From positions 62,001 to 126,000 of the forward strand of contig JAEWQV010000017.1 of NCBI GenBank assembly GCA_023399055.1: a stretch of 64,000 nt of DNA, in the 5' to 3' direction. The translations under genes were made by a program, and so were the position numbers. Source of the DNA: Bacillota bacterium (GTDB lineage Bacteria; Bacillota; Clostridia; Lachnospirales; Lachnospiraceae). Under the pieces are notes generated by a model, which ran no database searches, was not told where the DNA came from, and saw nothing but the letters and a program-made list of their open reading frames with translations. This document shows positions 45,384-55,124 of this stretch, piece by piece (position 1 is the stretch's first letter; the number at the start of each line of letters is the position of its first letter).

Positions 45384-45741
45384 CTGACAATGGTGCGGAA
45401 TTTCAAAACCCATGGGAACTGGAATATAATAAGAAAGAAGAGATCAGAACAAAAGTTTATTACTGCGACCCGAATTGTTCTTGGCAGAAAGGCATGATTG
45501 AGAAGAATCATAATATATTCGCTATATTTTGCCGAAGGGTAAAACCTTTGATACATTTCATCAGAATGATATAAATCGAATGATAAATCATATAAATAGC
45601 ACCGCCAGAGACAGCCTAAATAGCGGCACACCATATCAACTGTCTCTTTTGCTGCTGGACAATACTTTACATAAAGTCTTGTCGCTTCAAGCAATTGAAC
45701 CTGATGAAGTAATGTTGAAACCTGCATTACTGAAACGCTAA
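45382..45741 (+). pseudogene. IS30-type transposase, C-terminal half, frameshifted (right of RIT)
   Basis: Reads NTDNGAEFQNPWELEYNKKE, then CDPNCSWQKGMIEKNHN. After a 1-bp loss at about 45515 it continues IRYILPKGKTFDTFHQNDIN to LLKR-stop. It is a different transposase from the left fragment but truncated at the same codon. The preceding half is absent. Confidence 0.78.
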
Positions 45742-46089
45742 AAAGATAAAAGCACAGACAGAAATCCACCGAATAAAAGCAAGAAAGCAGGTGGACGTTA
45801 GTCTCGCACACACAAGTCCAGTTGATTGTTTGCCATGCTTTTAAACCAGTTTTTCTCCCGTGTTTATGATAATTATAAACGTAATCACGTGTAATGTTAA
45901 GTAAAAAATACGGATTTTAGTCTCACACAGTCCCGGATTTAAGCCACACCGGATTTTACTATGTCATTCAACGAAAGTATCAGCAGCAGTATCAAACTAG
46001 TATCAAACTTGTAAAATGGAAAATGAAAAATATTGGGAAAATATTAGGATGAAAAATATTTGAAAGTATTTAATAAAAATTTTAAAAAG

Positions 46090-46118
46090 TTGATGATAAG
46101 CGCGATTTTTGTTATAAT
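46090..46118 (+). promoter_or_regulatory. Sigma-A promoter of the tnsE-like gene
   Basis: TTGATG (46090-46095) and TATAAT (46113-46118) with a 17-bp spacer. It gives a leader of about 240 nt before ATG 46368. Confidence 0.7.
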
Positions 46119-46128
46119 CAATAAAATA

Positions 46129-46168
46129 AGCACTAACGATTCAAGTTTGGCGACTCATCGTTAATGCT
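46129..46168 (+). promoter_or_regulatory. Leader hairpin before the tnsE-like gene
   Basis: AGCACTAACGAT pairs with ATCGTTAATGCT (one G-U pair), a 12-bp stem starting about 5 nt after the expected transcript start. It lacks a T-run, so it is not a terminator; it could protect or regulate the mRNA. Confidence 0.5.
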
Positions 46169-46367
46169 CATAATGTAAAGTGGCTGTCCCACTATTTCTA
46201 TTTATGGATACTATACCATAGATTTATTTGCTGTGTAAGTCTTTAAGCAGCTCTATTCTTATGCTATAGTATATAATCAAATATTATGATTTGGGCCACC
46301 ACCACGTCTCTATGGGGCTTTTTTCTTTATAAAAAAGTATCCCTAAATATAAAAACGGGGGATATGT

Positions 46368-47960
46368 ATGATTTATTCTTTTGATAACTGGCCATTTGAA
46401 AAGGGGCAACCAGCAACCTTATGTTGGATTTCATCTCCAAAGACACAGATGAATTCCATCAACAGATTAATGAATTTACATTTCAAAGTAAAATCAAGCA
46501 ATAATTCATATAACTATTTATCATTTTCGTTTGCATGGGGTCTATTACCGCTTTTTCAGTTAGGCTATGTTTATGTTGATGGTAATCCCATAGCTCCTGA
46601 TAAAAGTTTTATTCAAAAGAATTTCACTCTATCAACTCATGATTATTATACTGGCAGATTAAAACCCTGCTACTCGCTTCCGTATGAATTAATATATTTG
46701 AAAGCTCTGGGAGTATCATCTCTTGAGCAAGTTCTTGTATTAAAAGAAAAGGACAAAGTATATTATATTCCTTGTATCGAAGTCGTAAGATGCCTTTATA
46801 TAAGCAAGCCCTTATATGCAGAAAGTCTTTTAACAACCGATGGACTTACTCCATATTACGAGTCACTAAATACTTTATGTGATAATAACTACGAGATCAT
46901 ATTTAATCGGAATTTTCATACCTCAGATCTTTATTATAAAAATATATTGGACTTTGTTTTCTTTAATACAAATATCGAAATGCGTAATTGGCGAGATTCA
47001 ATCTATACCAAATATGCTGAATCTAATATCATACATGCTTCATTGCCTAAATTTAAAAGCCTTGATTTAATTGGATCCGGATGTAGTATATCGAAAACAA
47101 ATCCTTACAACGAGAATGAACAGTATGATCACATCCTGATACTCAATTTACGTCTCAACAACATACCGATTACGAATTACTCAATAAGCTATTGGCATCC
47201 AGCTATATCAACCATTACCACCACTACTCAGGGACATCGTTCTATGCAGGAAGGCACCAAGGAATTTGATCAAATTCATATCAGCTCCACTGTTGCACCT
47301 CATAAAGGTAAATCAAAGCAACTAGAAACAAGGATTCAATCCTCACATAGTTTTTCTGCCCCTGCTTTAATAAAGCGAAATAAGTATCCCCGTACTGCAG
47401 CTCGAATGATTTACCAAAAAGAAGAACCACCCCAAAACTCCATCTATTCTGCTCAGCCTGCTATCTCAGGTGGAAAAGCAAGTCCACTCAATATAACACT
47501 TGACGAAAAAGAATATCAAGAATTTCTCACGGAATACAATGATAATAATTTTATAAATTTCTGTAAGGCTATTGCTCATTTTCACAAGCTTCCGGGGTAT
47601 CACGCAGACATTAATTACGGAACATTGCCACAGTCAAAAGCAACCGGCAACACACAAACATCAACCACTAACCTCCCAAGACGTTATGCTTATGCACGAA
47701 TAATATCATCATATTGTTCAGTTATTATCTTTGAGTTATGCACGAAAGATGGAGATAATAAATCGACAATACTTGTGAGAAATGTTTCTGATTTTCAAGC
47801 AACACTAAATATGCTCATCGAATCAATTCAGAAAGATAAATATTGGTGTGATAAAAATCTTTCTGTAAAGTTTAAAAATAACTATACACCGATAGCGCAT
47901 TATTCCAGACGGTCTACGGTGCGATGGTTCGAAATCATGTTTTCACATATCAGTAAGTGA
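46368..47960 (+). CDS. tnsE: TnsE-like protein of the Tn7-like element
   Basis: A 530-residue protein, close to the length of Tn7 TnsE (538). The middle has the segment YIPCIEVVRCLYISKPLYAE, and the C-terminus (RRYAYARI...VIIFEL...STILVRN...) ends with an aromatic/basic stretch (RRSTVRWFEIMF) like the TnsE DNA-binding C-terminal domain. It is encoded next to tnsD, but convergently, and the two stops overlap by 11 bp. In Tn7, TnsE directs insertion into conjugating plasmids and lagging-strand DNA. The assignment rests on position, length and weak motif likeness. GGGGGAT precedes the start. Confidence 0.62.
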   Translation: MIYSFDNWPFEKGQPATLCWISSPKTQMNSINRLMNLHFKVKSSNNSYNYLSFSFAWGLLPLFQLGYVYVDGNPIAPDKSFIQKNFTLSTHDYYTGRLKPCYSLPYELIYLKALGVSSLEQVLVLKEKDKVYYIPCIEVVRCLYISKPLYAESLLTTDGLTPYYESLNTLCDNNYEIIFNRNFHTSDLYYKNILDFVFFNTNIEMRNWRDSIYTKYAESNIIHASLPKFKSLDLIGSGCSISKTNPYNENEQYDHILILNLRLNNIPITNYSISYWHPAISTITTTTQGHRSMQEGTKEFDQIHISSTVAPHKGKSKQLETRIQSSHSFSAPALIKRNKYPRTAARMIYQKEEPPQNSIYSAQPAISGGKASPLNITLDEKEYQEFLTEYNDNNFINFCKAIAHFHKLPGYHADINYGTLPQSKATGNTQTSTTNLPRRYAYARIISSYCSVIIFELCTKDGDNKSTILVRNVSDFQATLNMLIESIQKDKYWCDKNLSVKFKNNYTPIAHYSRRSTVRWFEIMFSHISK

Positions 47961-49470
47961 ATTGATCCATAAATTGATACCAGTCCTCATCACGGATACC
48001 TGCTTTCCTTAAAATCATCCATGGAATGACAGGTTTTTCCTTTTTGTCAAATTCATCTTTTGCCCATTCAATCTTTCTAAGTCGATAATCATAAGTACTT
48101 TCAATACTTGCATTTATTTTATTCAATGTCATAGGTAGTGATTTTGCATTTCTTTCAATTATACATTTCCGCTGCATATGGCGACATATGCTTGCCTTCG
48201 TGATTTGTTCGGGCTTTCCTTCTAAATTCTTTATTTGATTAACCACAGCATCTACCAAGCCCTGGAGCTCATTATCAATGCTTGCCCAATCTTTATAAAT
48301 AATGACTCCTTGTGGTTTTGTTTTTTGAGGGGAATTTCCTAACATCCAATCATTATCATGCCTTCTTAGCCAAGTATAAGCAGGGCGGTCAGCTTTTATC
48401 AAATCAATTCTGATACCGTTAGGGTTCTTCTCCCATGCATCAAGCCAGCGTTTTCTATAATGTATCAGTTTTTCCTCAAAATATATAGGAGGCTGGAATA
48501 CGGTTTTTTCATGGTTTACAAATTTCTCTTGCTTTAGAATCAAGCAGATATATTGTTTCAGTCCACCTGCCAGGAAATCAGCAAATAGTATAAACCGAAT
48601 TGGTACAACTGGATTTTGACTGCCTCTGCATAAGGTTATTAACCAATGTACTTTATTGTCATTATATAAATCCATAAGTAATTGCTTCGGCTGTAGAGAA
48701 CTGTATCTAGCATAAAACTCTTCACACAGTCTATCAATCTTAACTAAACCCTTTTGGGTAGATAACCCCCTGTCGAATAGAAGAGCAATAATAGTTTCTC
48801 TTTTCATTTCATAATTGGTCCACATTAATTTTCTAATAAGCTCATAATTCTTGTAGATATAGTCAATATCACATGCTATCTGATATTCATTTTTGTATTC
48901 TGATATATCCTCCGCATCCAATGAATCCATTGCTTCATTCAATAATTCTAAAGCAATATATCGATTATTTCTATTATCTGATATCTCAATACTACTATCT
49001 TTAAGGTAACAACTGTGTTTGCCACAAACAGATAGTCCATAGGTTTGATGTATCCTATGCCAATATGCCTCACCATAATTAATCCTATCATCGCGAATAC
49101 ATATTGGACAATATCTTAAAAACCTTGGGTTTAAATTATGTTTATAAATAGAGAATGAATTTTCCTTCTGGTCATTACCTATAACAGAATTAAATGCATG
49201 ATCAAATTGCTGCCTATTAAGGAAGCAAGTTATATACGGGAATACTGTATGTTCAAATAATATCGTTTCATAGTTCAGCCCAAATTTCTTGGTTTTTTCA
49301 GCCAGACTGTTTATATGTTTTGGAATTAAAACGGTTGCTCTTTCACGTCGATTATCAAATAACTGTTCCATAGTATCAGCCATTTCGTCATTACCACTCC
49401 AGATGTGGAATCTTGCAATTATACTGTATAATAGTTCGTCTGGGTATGGTTTTGGGAAAAACGTCAGCAC
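47950..49470 (-). CDS. tnsD: TnsD / TniQ-family target-site selector
   Basis: A 506-residue protein with an N-terminal TniQ domain: LTFFPKPYPDELLYSIIARF, then a zinc finger CPICIRDD ... GEAYWHRIHQTYGLSVCGKH (about residues 125-165). The long C-terminal region would read the attachment site. TnsD binds the 3' end of a conserved gene and recruits TnsC; here that gene should be rlmD. GTG 49470 is preferred because GGAGG lies 8 bp upstream and the N-terminus then matches the family. It is 31 bp after tnsC. Confidence 0.9.
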   Translation of the reverse strand: MLTFFPKPYPDELLYSIIARFHIWSGNDEMADTMEQLFDNRRERATVLIPKHINSLAEKTKKFGLNYETILFEHTVFPYITCFLNRQQFDHAFNSVIGNDQKENSFSIYKHNLNPRFLRYCPICIRDDRINYGEAYWHRIHQTYGLSVCGKHSCYLKDSSIEISDNRNNRYIALELLNEAMDSLDAEDISEYKNEYQIACDIDYIYKNYELIRKLMWTNYEMKRETIIALLFDRGLSTQKGLVKIDRLCEEFYARYSSLQPKQLLMDLYNDNKVHWLITLCRGSQNPVVPIRFILFADFLAGGLKQYICLILKQEKFVNHEKTVFQPPIYFEEKLIHYRKRWLDAWEKNPNGIRIDLIKADRPAYTWLRRHDNDWMLGNSPQKTKPQGVIIYKDWASIDNELQGLVDAVVNQIKNLEGKPEQITKASICRHMQRKCIIERNAKSLPMTLNKINASIESTYDYRLRKIEWAKDEFDKKEKPVIPWMILRKAGIRDEDWYQFMDQFTY

Positions 49471-49501
49471 TATATAAACCTCCATGAATCTAGCCCGTTT
49501 G

Positions 49502-50902
49502 TTATTCCCCCTTTTCAGTTTTTTTGTTAAGAGTTTCTGCAATTTTCGAATGGTATTCCGAGTTCGTCCGCGGAATTATGTCAGGTAAATCTTGTTCCTG
49601 TGAATTTAACCGTTTCGTTGAATTATTATCTTTCTTATTTTTCTTGCTTTCTTCTCTAAACCTTTCTTTCTGTAATAGTACATCCAATTGAATTTCCTTG
49701 TTTTTAATTTTTTCCTCGATCAATTCCCTTTCTACTTCATAGTCTTTAGAAAAATAAGCTCTTTCTATCAAATCAACTGTAATTATTTCATCTTTATCAG
49801 AATCATCTGTTATTATTTTTCTCTGAGCTATGCTAAATATTTTTACTGCTTCACCGATAATTCCAGCAGATGCCATATATACTGCAGCACTTAACTCTGG
49901 TGTTAAAGGTGACTCTATTTTTGTCCATTGATATTTCCATAACTCTTTCATAAATCTAGCCCAATCAGACGAATTGTACTGAAGATTGGATATTTTCCCA
50001 CTGCCTACAAAGCCCATGGTACGTCTGGCATACATTAAGTTCTCTGAAATTGCATCAATTGCTTCGCCAACACCTATTAGAATGACCGGAACGCCAATCG
50101 TATTAACCAGATTTAAGATATAATTCATCATTTGTTGTTTACCACCGCTTTTGGCCTGGCTCACATTTTGAAACTCATCAATAATTAATATCCCTAAACT
50201 ATGTCTAGCAGCAATGGTTGCCATCTTTGTCATCATTGAATCAGTAGTAGCTCTTGGGCTATCACCATATTTTTTAAAGGTATTATCGCCCGTTATCTCA
50301 TCAAACTTTTCAAGGAATTTACCACATAATCCTTTGACACTTCCATCAAAAGGACATTCAATTTTCATCCAGGTAATTTGCATATGGGGAAAATCTTTAC
50401 CATTATATTTCGCGTGATTAATAACTTGCGGTATACCTGATAAAACTCTGTTTACGCAGGAGGTTTTCCCCATACCAGTTAATCCGATTATACTACATCC
50501 ACTGGTTTCAGCATTGGTCCCCAGAAACCTACTATAATCACTTTCATGTTCCTTGGCACATCTAGCCAATCCATTCAACCTTCTTACATAATCATTATTT
50601 AACGGATTCCTGTTTTCATATCCATGAAAGAGAATATTAATAATATTTTCAGCCATATCCATATGAAAACCTAAGGGCCTAAAGAATTGTGTTAACTGTG
50701 TTAAACACCTTCTACGGATTAACGCCTTTTCTTCCCTTTCATCCTTCTGAAATGGAATAGGATTATTTAAAAGGTTGTATATATCCTTACTATCCTCAAA
50801 GGTTGGTAAGGCCTCGATTAATGGATTCCCTTTATAAGCCGATAATTTCTGTTCATCATACTTAGCATCAACAAAAAGTAAATTCTTTGGATATTTACTC
50901 AT
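49502..50902 (-). CDS. tnsC: TnsC, AAA+ transposition regulator
   Basis: A 466-residue AAA+ ATPase. Walker A is GLTGMGKTS, Walker B is LGILIIDEFQNV and sensor 1 is PVILIGVGEA. In Tn7 TnsC assembles on the target complex and activates the TnsA-TnsB transposase, and it mediates target immunity. The C-terminal segment rich in Lys/Glu may contact TnsA or TnsB. The start overlaps tnsB by 8 bp. Confidence 0.9.
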   Translation of the reverse strand: MSKYPKNLLFVDAKYDEQKLSAYKGNPLIEALPTFEDSKDIYNLLNNPIPFQKDEREEKALIRRRCLTQLTQFFRPLGFHMDMAENIINILFHGYENRNPLNNDYVRRLNGLARCAKEHESDYSRFLGTNAETSGCSIIGLTGMGKTSCVNRVLSGIPQVINHAKYNGKDFPHMQITWMKIECPFDGSVKGLCGKFLEKFDEITGDNTFKKYGDSPRATTDSMMTKMATIAARHSLGILIIDEFQNVSQAKSGGKQQMMNYILNLVNTIGVPVILIGVGEAIDAISENLMYARRTMGFVGSGKISNLQYNSSDWARFMKELWKYQWTKIESPLTPELSAAVYMASAGIIGEAVKIFSIAQRKIITDDSDKDEIITVDLIERAYFSKDYEVERELIEEKIKNKEIQLDVLLQKERFREESKKNKKDNNSTKRLNSQEQDLPDIIPRTNSEYHSKIAETLNKKTEKGE

Positions 50903-52976
50903 CTGTGTCCTCCTGATCCATTGCGTTCAAAAATGATTCAGAATATGATTCATCATTTCCACTCCATAGTTCAATGTTCTCTAAGCTCTCATCCTTTGGT
51001 GTAAATTTCTCATCTTCCCGTTTGAGTTGTTTTTCAATGAATCGAGATGTATTAATATTCTTTATATCATTCTTAACAATTTTTGATTCTATAAACGTGA
51101 TTTTTTGATTATCATCTGCATTTTTAATTATTTCATCTACATTCTTACGATAGTTAATTTCATTTTGAAGCAAATCAGTTTTCATTCCTGCGCGCATTCG
51201 AGCCTGTATTTCCAAATATGTTATTAAATCTTCATAGGACCACTTAACGAACTTATCTTTACATGCATCAGTTTTTTCGCACCATTCGAAGCTACCATCA
51301 TCTAGACATAATAAAATATTTGCTGTATCTCTTGGATCAATTTTGATGTTACACTTAAGTCCTCCTTTTTGCCTTGCTTTCTGCATCCATTTTTTCTCGA
51401 TCATCGTGTCACATATATAGAAGTTCTTATTATACAATATTCCATGTGGAGTTACCGATACGTCATTTATTTTGGGAAGCAATGCTATTCTTATTGATTC
51501 ATCCTCCAGTTGACGAAGTGTTCCCCCGCGGTTTTCTTTTCCCCAATTCCATATTTCAATTGGAATTGGTCTGATACCAGCTTGAATTATATCATCAGAT
51601 TCCTGTGGGAATTTTCCTAATGCTCTTTGATTATGAAGCAAAATATAATTAATCACTATAAGCGTAAAATCATCAATATTTAGCTTTGCATCAAGTCGAT
51701 AATCTTTACCGCCGCGTTGTCTAAAATCAGGCTGTATCTTACCAGGAGTTGATAAAGTGCTTAAATTTAATAATCTAAAGCTTTGTTCGACTATACCTTT
51801 CAAGTCAGGTCTCCAAGCAGAAGTATTCTGCATATAAACCCCTAGTTCTTCAACCACGTTATTACTATTTTTGCTTATTAATTCACCATTATCACATAAA
51901 ATTGATACTGGCAGACCATGGCACGGCCATTGTTCTTCAGTGATATCCTTTCCATATTTTTTGCACAACTGAACTTTATCGGTAAATGTATAATATAAAG
52001 CCATCATGGCACCTACCCATGACGGCCCTTCCACACCAACATAAAATCCGGTAATCATTCTTGAATAAACATCAGTTACAAAATATAAGACTGGTCTACC
52101 AACAAGTTGTTTATTATCAAAAGTAGCTACCAAATAAATATCTGCTATTGTAGCGTCTATCTGATATTTTTCTCCAGGACAGTAGGCCTCTTTTTCTGAA
52201 CTTCCTGTTAACGCTCTACGATTACGAGCATAGGCTTTCTCACCGATTCTAGTAACTTCATTTCTAAATGGAGAGCTATTGTAATAAAATTGACGATAGG
52301 TTGGATACGTTGAAAACAATATATTCGACTTCTTATCTGTGTAAAAATCAGTACACATTTGCTTATAAACATCCATCAATGTCCTGGATTTATCTTTGTT
52401 ATAATAACGCTTAATAGCGATTTTAATATTTGTAATGTCTTTAGGTGTTAAAGCCTTCCTATTATTTTTTGAATCTTCTTCAGCCGGAGCTCTACCTAAT
52501 ATTTTATCTCCACGTTTATCTAACTGTGTTCGGTTTCCTCTGGCACGATAATCAGGAATTAAGGCAGCTTTAACACTTCCTCCCGCCCAGTAATTGTGTA
52601 ATATACGCTGTACTTTCACTCGATCAATAGCTAATTCATTTGTTATTTGAGTAAAGAATTTTTTTCTTTCCGTACCATAATAGCAGAACGGTATGTTTTT
52701 GACAAAATCCTTTATTATCGACCAATCATTTTCTATCTTGAGTTTTTGTGCATCAGTTAACTTTTCTATATTGATAACAGGTGCATTGTCTGTTGTTAGA
52801 ATGAGGAGACCAGTTTCAATTTCATATTCTATTTCTGAAAAGTCTACGGGATACGGCAACCCGGCTCCACTCATTTTGATCAATGTTATTTCTTTATCTA
52901 TGGAATTAATATTTAGAACCCTATATTTTTCGTTATTATCTCTATCTTGATAAATCTGATTACACAATATCTTCAT
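50895..52976 (-). CDS. tnsB: TnsB, DDE transposase
   Basis: A 693-residue DDE transposase. Catalytic residues can be placed at Asp in YQIDATIADIYL, Asp in LCDNGELISKN and Glu in GIVEQSFRLLN. The N-terminal third has HTH segments for binding the end repeats; the C-terminal tail (NIELWSGNDES...) is the usual TnsC-interacting region. It makes the 3' cuts and joins. ATG 52976 lies inside the tnsA gene end (17-bp overlap). Confidence 0.92.
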   Translation of the reverse strand: MKILCNQIYQDRDNNEKYRVLNINSIDKEITLIKMSGAGLPYPVDFSEIEYEIETGLLILTTDNAPVINIEKLTDAQKLKIENDWSIIKDFVKNIPFCYYGTERKKFFTQITNELAIDRVKVQRILHNYWAGGSVKAALIPDYRARGNRTQLDKRGDKILGRAPAEEDSKNNRKALTPKDITNIKIAIKRYYNKDKSRTLMDVYKQMCTDFYTDKKSNILFSTYPTYRQFYYNSSPFRNEVTRIGEKAYARNRRALTGSSEKEAYCPGEKYQIDATIADIYLVATFDNKQLVGRPVLYFVTDVYSRMITGFYVGVEGPSWVGAMMALYYTFTDKVQLCKKYGKDITEEQWPCHGLPVSILCDNGELISKNSNNVVEELGVYMQNTSAWRPDLKGIVEQSFRLLNLSTLSTPGKIQPDFRQRGGKDYRLDAKLNIDDFTLIVINYILLHNQRALGKFPQESDDIIQAGIRPIPIEIWNWGKENRGGTLRQLEDESIRIALLPKINDVSVTPHGILYNKNFYICDTMIEKKWMQKARQKGGLKCNIKIDPRDTANILLCLDDGSFEWCEKTDACKDKFVKWSYEDLITYLEIQARMRAGMKTDLLQNEINYRKNVDEIIKNADDNQKITFIESKIVKNDIKNINTSRFIEKQLKREDEKFTPKDESLENIELWSGNDESYSESFLNAMDQEDTDE

Positions 52977-53820
52977 CTGCCATCTCACCTTTCAGCATAT
53001 TTATAAAGGTTTTATAGTCAACCATTTCATCGATACAAGTTCCTACAATTAAGCGTTCTATATTCACAGGAATATCTTTCAAAGCGGCAAAATAATAAAA
53101 TAACCTTAAAGTAAAACCCTTTTCATACCCATTCTCTATATCAATACCCTTACATATTTCGCATAACCTTATTCCTTGACCCTTAAAATGAATTATTGCA
53201 TCAAACAATTCGTTATAAATCTTATCGATTACTTCATTACCTATCTCCGGTTTAATGGTAGCATGTGAGAATAAGAAAGAAATATTACGGGCAGCTACGC
53301 GGTTAAAACTATCTTCCGAGATGATTTCATAAGCTACATCACGATATCCCCAATATGTTTCTTCTATAGCAAGCTTTTCCATAACTCGCCTTTTCTCGAG
53401 CTCATTCTTATATTTAATAGTATAGGCTTTTAAATGACTTTTCCCATCTCTTGTAAACGTAACCAGCATATCTGTTTGCATTATATAATCGCATCCACTT
53501 TTATATGGTTTTGGGGGCTTATAACCTAATTCTTTAGCAATGCTAATTATCTCATCTGCGGGATGCAACGGATACTGTTCTCGCAAGTCCTCAATATCAT
53601 CATTCCAAAGAGAGTAGAAGAAATAATCCTTTTCAAGATCACTATGAAAATGATGGACTCGTTTACTATTAGGTGCATTGACTCTATTTCCTCTTCCCAT
53701 AGATGAAAAATCTCCGATCTGAAGCCAAGGAATATATTTTTCTTTTTCGCCCTGACCACGACCCGCCTTAATCCATTTAGCAATTTTCTCTTTTGTTAAA
53801 TTGTTTTTTCGTCTCGGCAT
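52960..53820 (-). CDS. tnsA: TnsA, endonuclease subunit of the transposase
   Basis: A 286-residue protein. The N-terminal nuclease core has Glu in HFHSDLEKDYFF, Asp in MQTDMLVTF and a Lys in AYTIKYKNEL, followed by EKLAIEETYW, in the order of the TnsA catalytic site. The C-terminal domain binds TnsC in Tn7. TnsA cuts the 5' strands, so this element should move by cut-and-paste. It is the first gene of the tnsABCD operon; ATG 53820 follows TAGGGGG. Confidence 0.9.
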   Translation of the reverse strand: MPRRKNNLTKEKIAKWIKAGRGQGEKEKYIPWLQIGDFSSMGRGNRVNAPNSKRVHHFHSDLEKDYFFYSLWNDDIEDLREQYPLHPADEIISIAKELGYKPPKPYKSGCDYIMQTDMLVTFTRDGKSHLKAYTIKYKNELEKRRVMEKLAIEETYWGYRDVAYEIISEDSFNRVAARNISFLFSHATIKPEIGNEVIDKIYNELFDAIIHFKGQGIRLCEICKGIDIENGYEKGFTLRLFYYFAALKDIPVNIERLIVGTCIDEMVDYKTFINMLKGEMADEDIV

Positions 53821-54154
53821 AAAAACCCCCTACTATCACTTACACAAATTGTAATTAAATACGATGGGGAAAGTCAATATATAAAAGGACTTATTTCATA
53901 TATGCAAAACACCGTAATATTTTGAAACATCGAATTACTATAAAAACCATTAAAAGAGACATGTATTTCATTAATAAGAAAATTAATTCTTTCATTATGT
54001 TACAAAAAATGCGAATAATAAGTGAGTAAGTATATATAAAAATATGGTAATTACAGATAAAAAGATGTATAATATGTTTATATGTCAGATTCCGGCAGAT
54101 CTAGCAAGACTGAACCTGTTGTGATGACATTAGAATAAAATGAGGAGAATAGAA
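53821..54154. other. Divergent promoter region between tnsA and the small cargo pair
   Basis: A/T-rich DNA with a TATAAT at about 54070 preceding the plus-strand genes. No consensus -35 was seen. A promoter for tnsABCD must lie here on the minus strand, but no clear box could be chosen. No end repeats occur in this stretch. Confidence 0.4.
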
Positions 54155-54409
54155 ATGATTAATAAAAAACAGGTAAATGAACTATCACAAGAGATACGCG
54201 GCTTAATAAATAACGGTTTTAAGGAATCTGCAGAACAAAAGATTAAATCTGCTAACTTAACAACAGAGGAAATGAATTTTCTTCATAAATGTTTACAAGC
54301 GGATGGATATGACCCTAATACTGATATGTTTATCTTATATGAATCTGATAATTCTGCTTTTCTTGATTTGGTTAAACAAGTCATGGATAATGTTAAAAAG
54401 AATAAGTAG
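54155..54409 (+). CDS. Small soluble protein, first of a pair next to the right transposon end
   Basis: An 84-residue acidic-helical protein (INKKQVNELSQEIRGLINNG then FKESAEQKIKSA...). No family is recognised. ATG 54155 has GAGGAGA 6 bp upstream. It is followed after 9 bp by a membrane protein gene, so the two are likely an operon, possibly a toxin-antitoxin or effector pair. Position between tnsA and the right end is unusual for cargo. The role is unknown. Confidence 0.6.
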   Translation: MINKKQVNELSQEIRGLINNGFKESAEQKIKSANLTTEEMNFLHKCLQADGYDPNTDMFILYESDNSAFLDLVKQVMDNVKKNK

Positions 54410-54418
54410 GTGATCTTT

Positions 54419-54901
54419 ATGGCAGACTGGATTATGGTGATATTAACCGCACTCGCAATATTCGTAAGTGTTATCGCAATGTTGGTAAGTTCATTGGCTT
54501 CTAGCAAAGGTAATGAAGTTGCAATAGCCGCCAATGAAATGCTTAAAGGTCAAGTGGAAATGCAGATTAGAGAAATGATAACAGCCGCAAGAGAACGATT
54601 TGAGAATCTTGCGATACAGTCTAACAGCGATAATGAGAATGAACTTCTGAAAAAATCTATAATATCCGCTTTAGAGAATATTAGAAATACATATGATGAA
54701 GCATGTGCCAGATACTTAGATAATAGGACTGATAGGGAACGTTTTAAAAAGATGTATTTTGATGAAATACGCAATATCGTTGAGAGCAATGAAACCAAGG
54801 AATTCTACATCTGGCCTCAAACAAAATATAGAGCTACCTATACTGTATATGAAGAATGGTTTAACCTTGAAAAAAAAGTTCCTAATAAGAAAAAAAGATA
54901 A
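54419..54901 (+). CDS. Membrane-anchored protein, second of a pair next to the right transposon end
   Basis: A 160-residue protein with one N-terminal membrane helix (WIMVILTALAIFVSVIAMLV) and a cytosolic helical region probably forming a coiled coil (EMLKGQVEMQIREMITAARE). The C-terminus is Lys-rich. It is coded just after the small soluble protein; TAGGTG precedes ATG 54419. A hairpin at 55051-55080 may end the transcript. No family is recognised. Confidence 0.6.
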   Translation: MADWIMVILTALAIFVSVIAMLVSSLASSKGNEVAIAANEMLKGQVEMQIREMITAARERFENLAIQSNSDNENELLKKSIISALENIRNTYDEACARYLDNRTDRERFKKMYFDEIRNIVESNETKEFYIWPQTKYRATYTVYEEWFNLEKKVPNKKKR

Positions 54902-55050
54902 ACGTAAAGAAACATATATAGAAAACATTCAAAGGGTTTTATTAGTTATGTCATATGTGTTAAGAAGAACATTCTAGCCTTAACGAATTTGTAAAGGATT
55001 TAATCTTAATATCTTTTTAGATATTAGAATTTATAAAGTCACTTCTAAAT

Positions 55051-55080
55051 GAGCCACTTATCAAAATGATAGGTGGCTTA
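55051..55080 (+). terminator. Hairpin after the small cargo pair
   Basis: GAGCCACTTATC pairs with GATAGGTGGCTT, followed by AAAATTAG rather than a T-run. A weak terminator or mRNA end. Confidence 0.5.
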
Positions 55081-55124
55081 AAATTAGTCAATTATATAAT
55101 CCTACAATAAAAGAATTTTACTCC

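Larger units (their letters stand above)
45742..46367. other. 626-bp gap upstream of the tnsE-like gene
   Basis: The first part is likely remaining IS sequence (two GTCTC(G/A)CACA stretches). The second part holds the promoter at 46090-46118 and a leader hairpin at 46129-46168. A GGGGCTTTTTT run near 46314 might be part of a weak terminator or attenuator. Confidence 0.4.

Noticed and set aside
45362..45811. Minus-strand open frame of 149 codons
   Set aside because: It is antisense to the IS30-type transposase fragment and has no start signals or family pattern.
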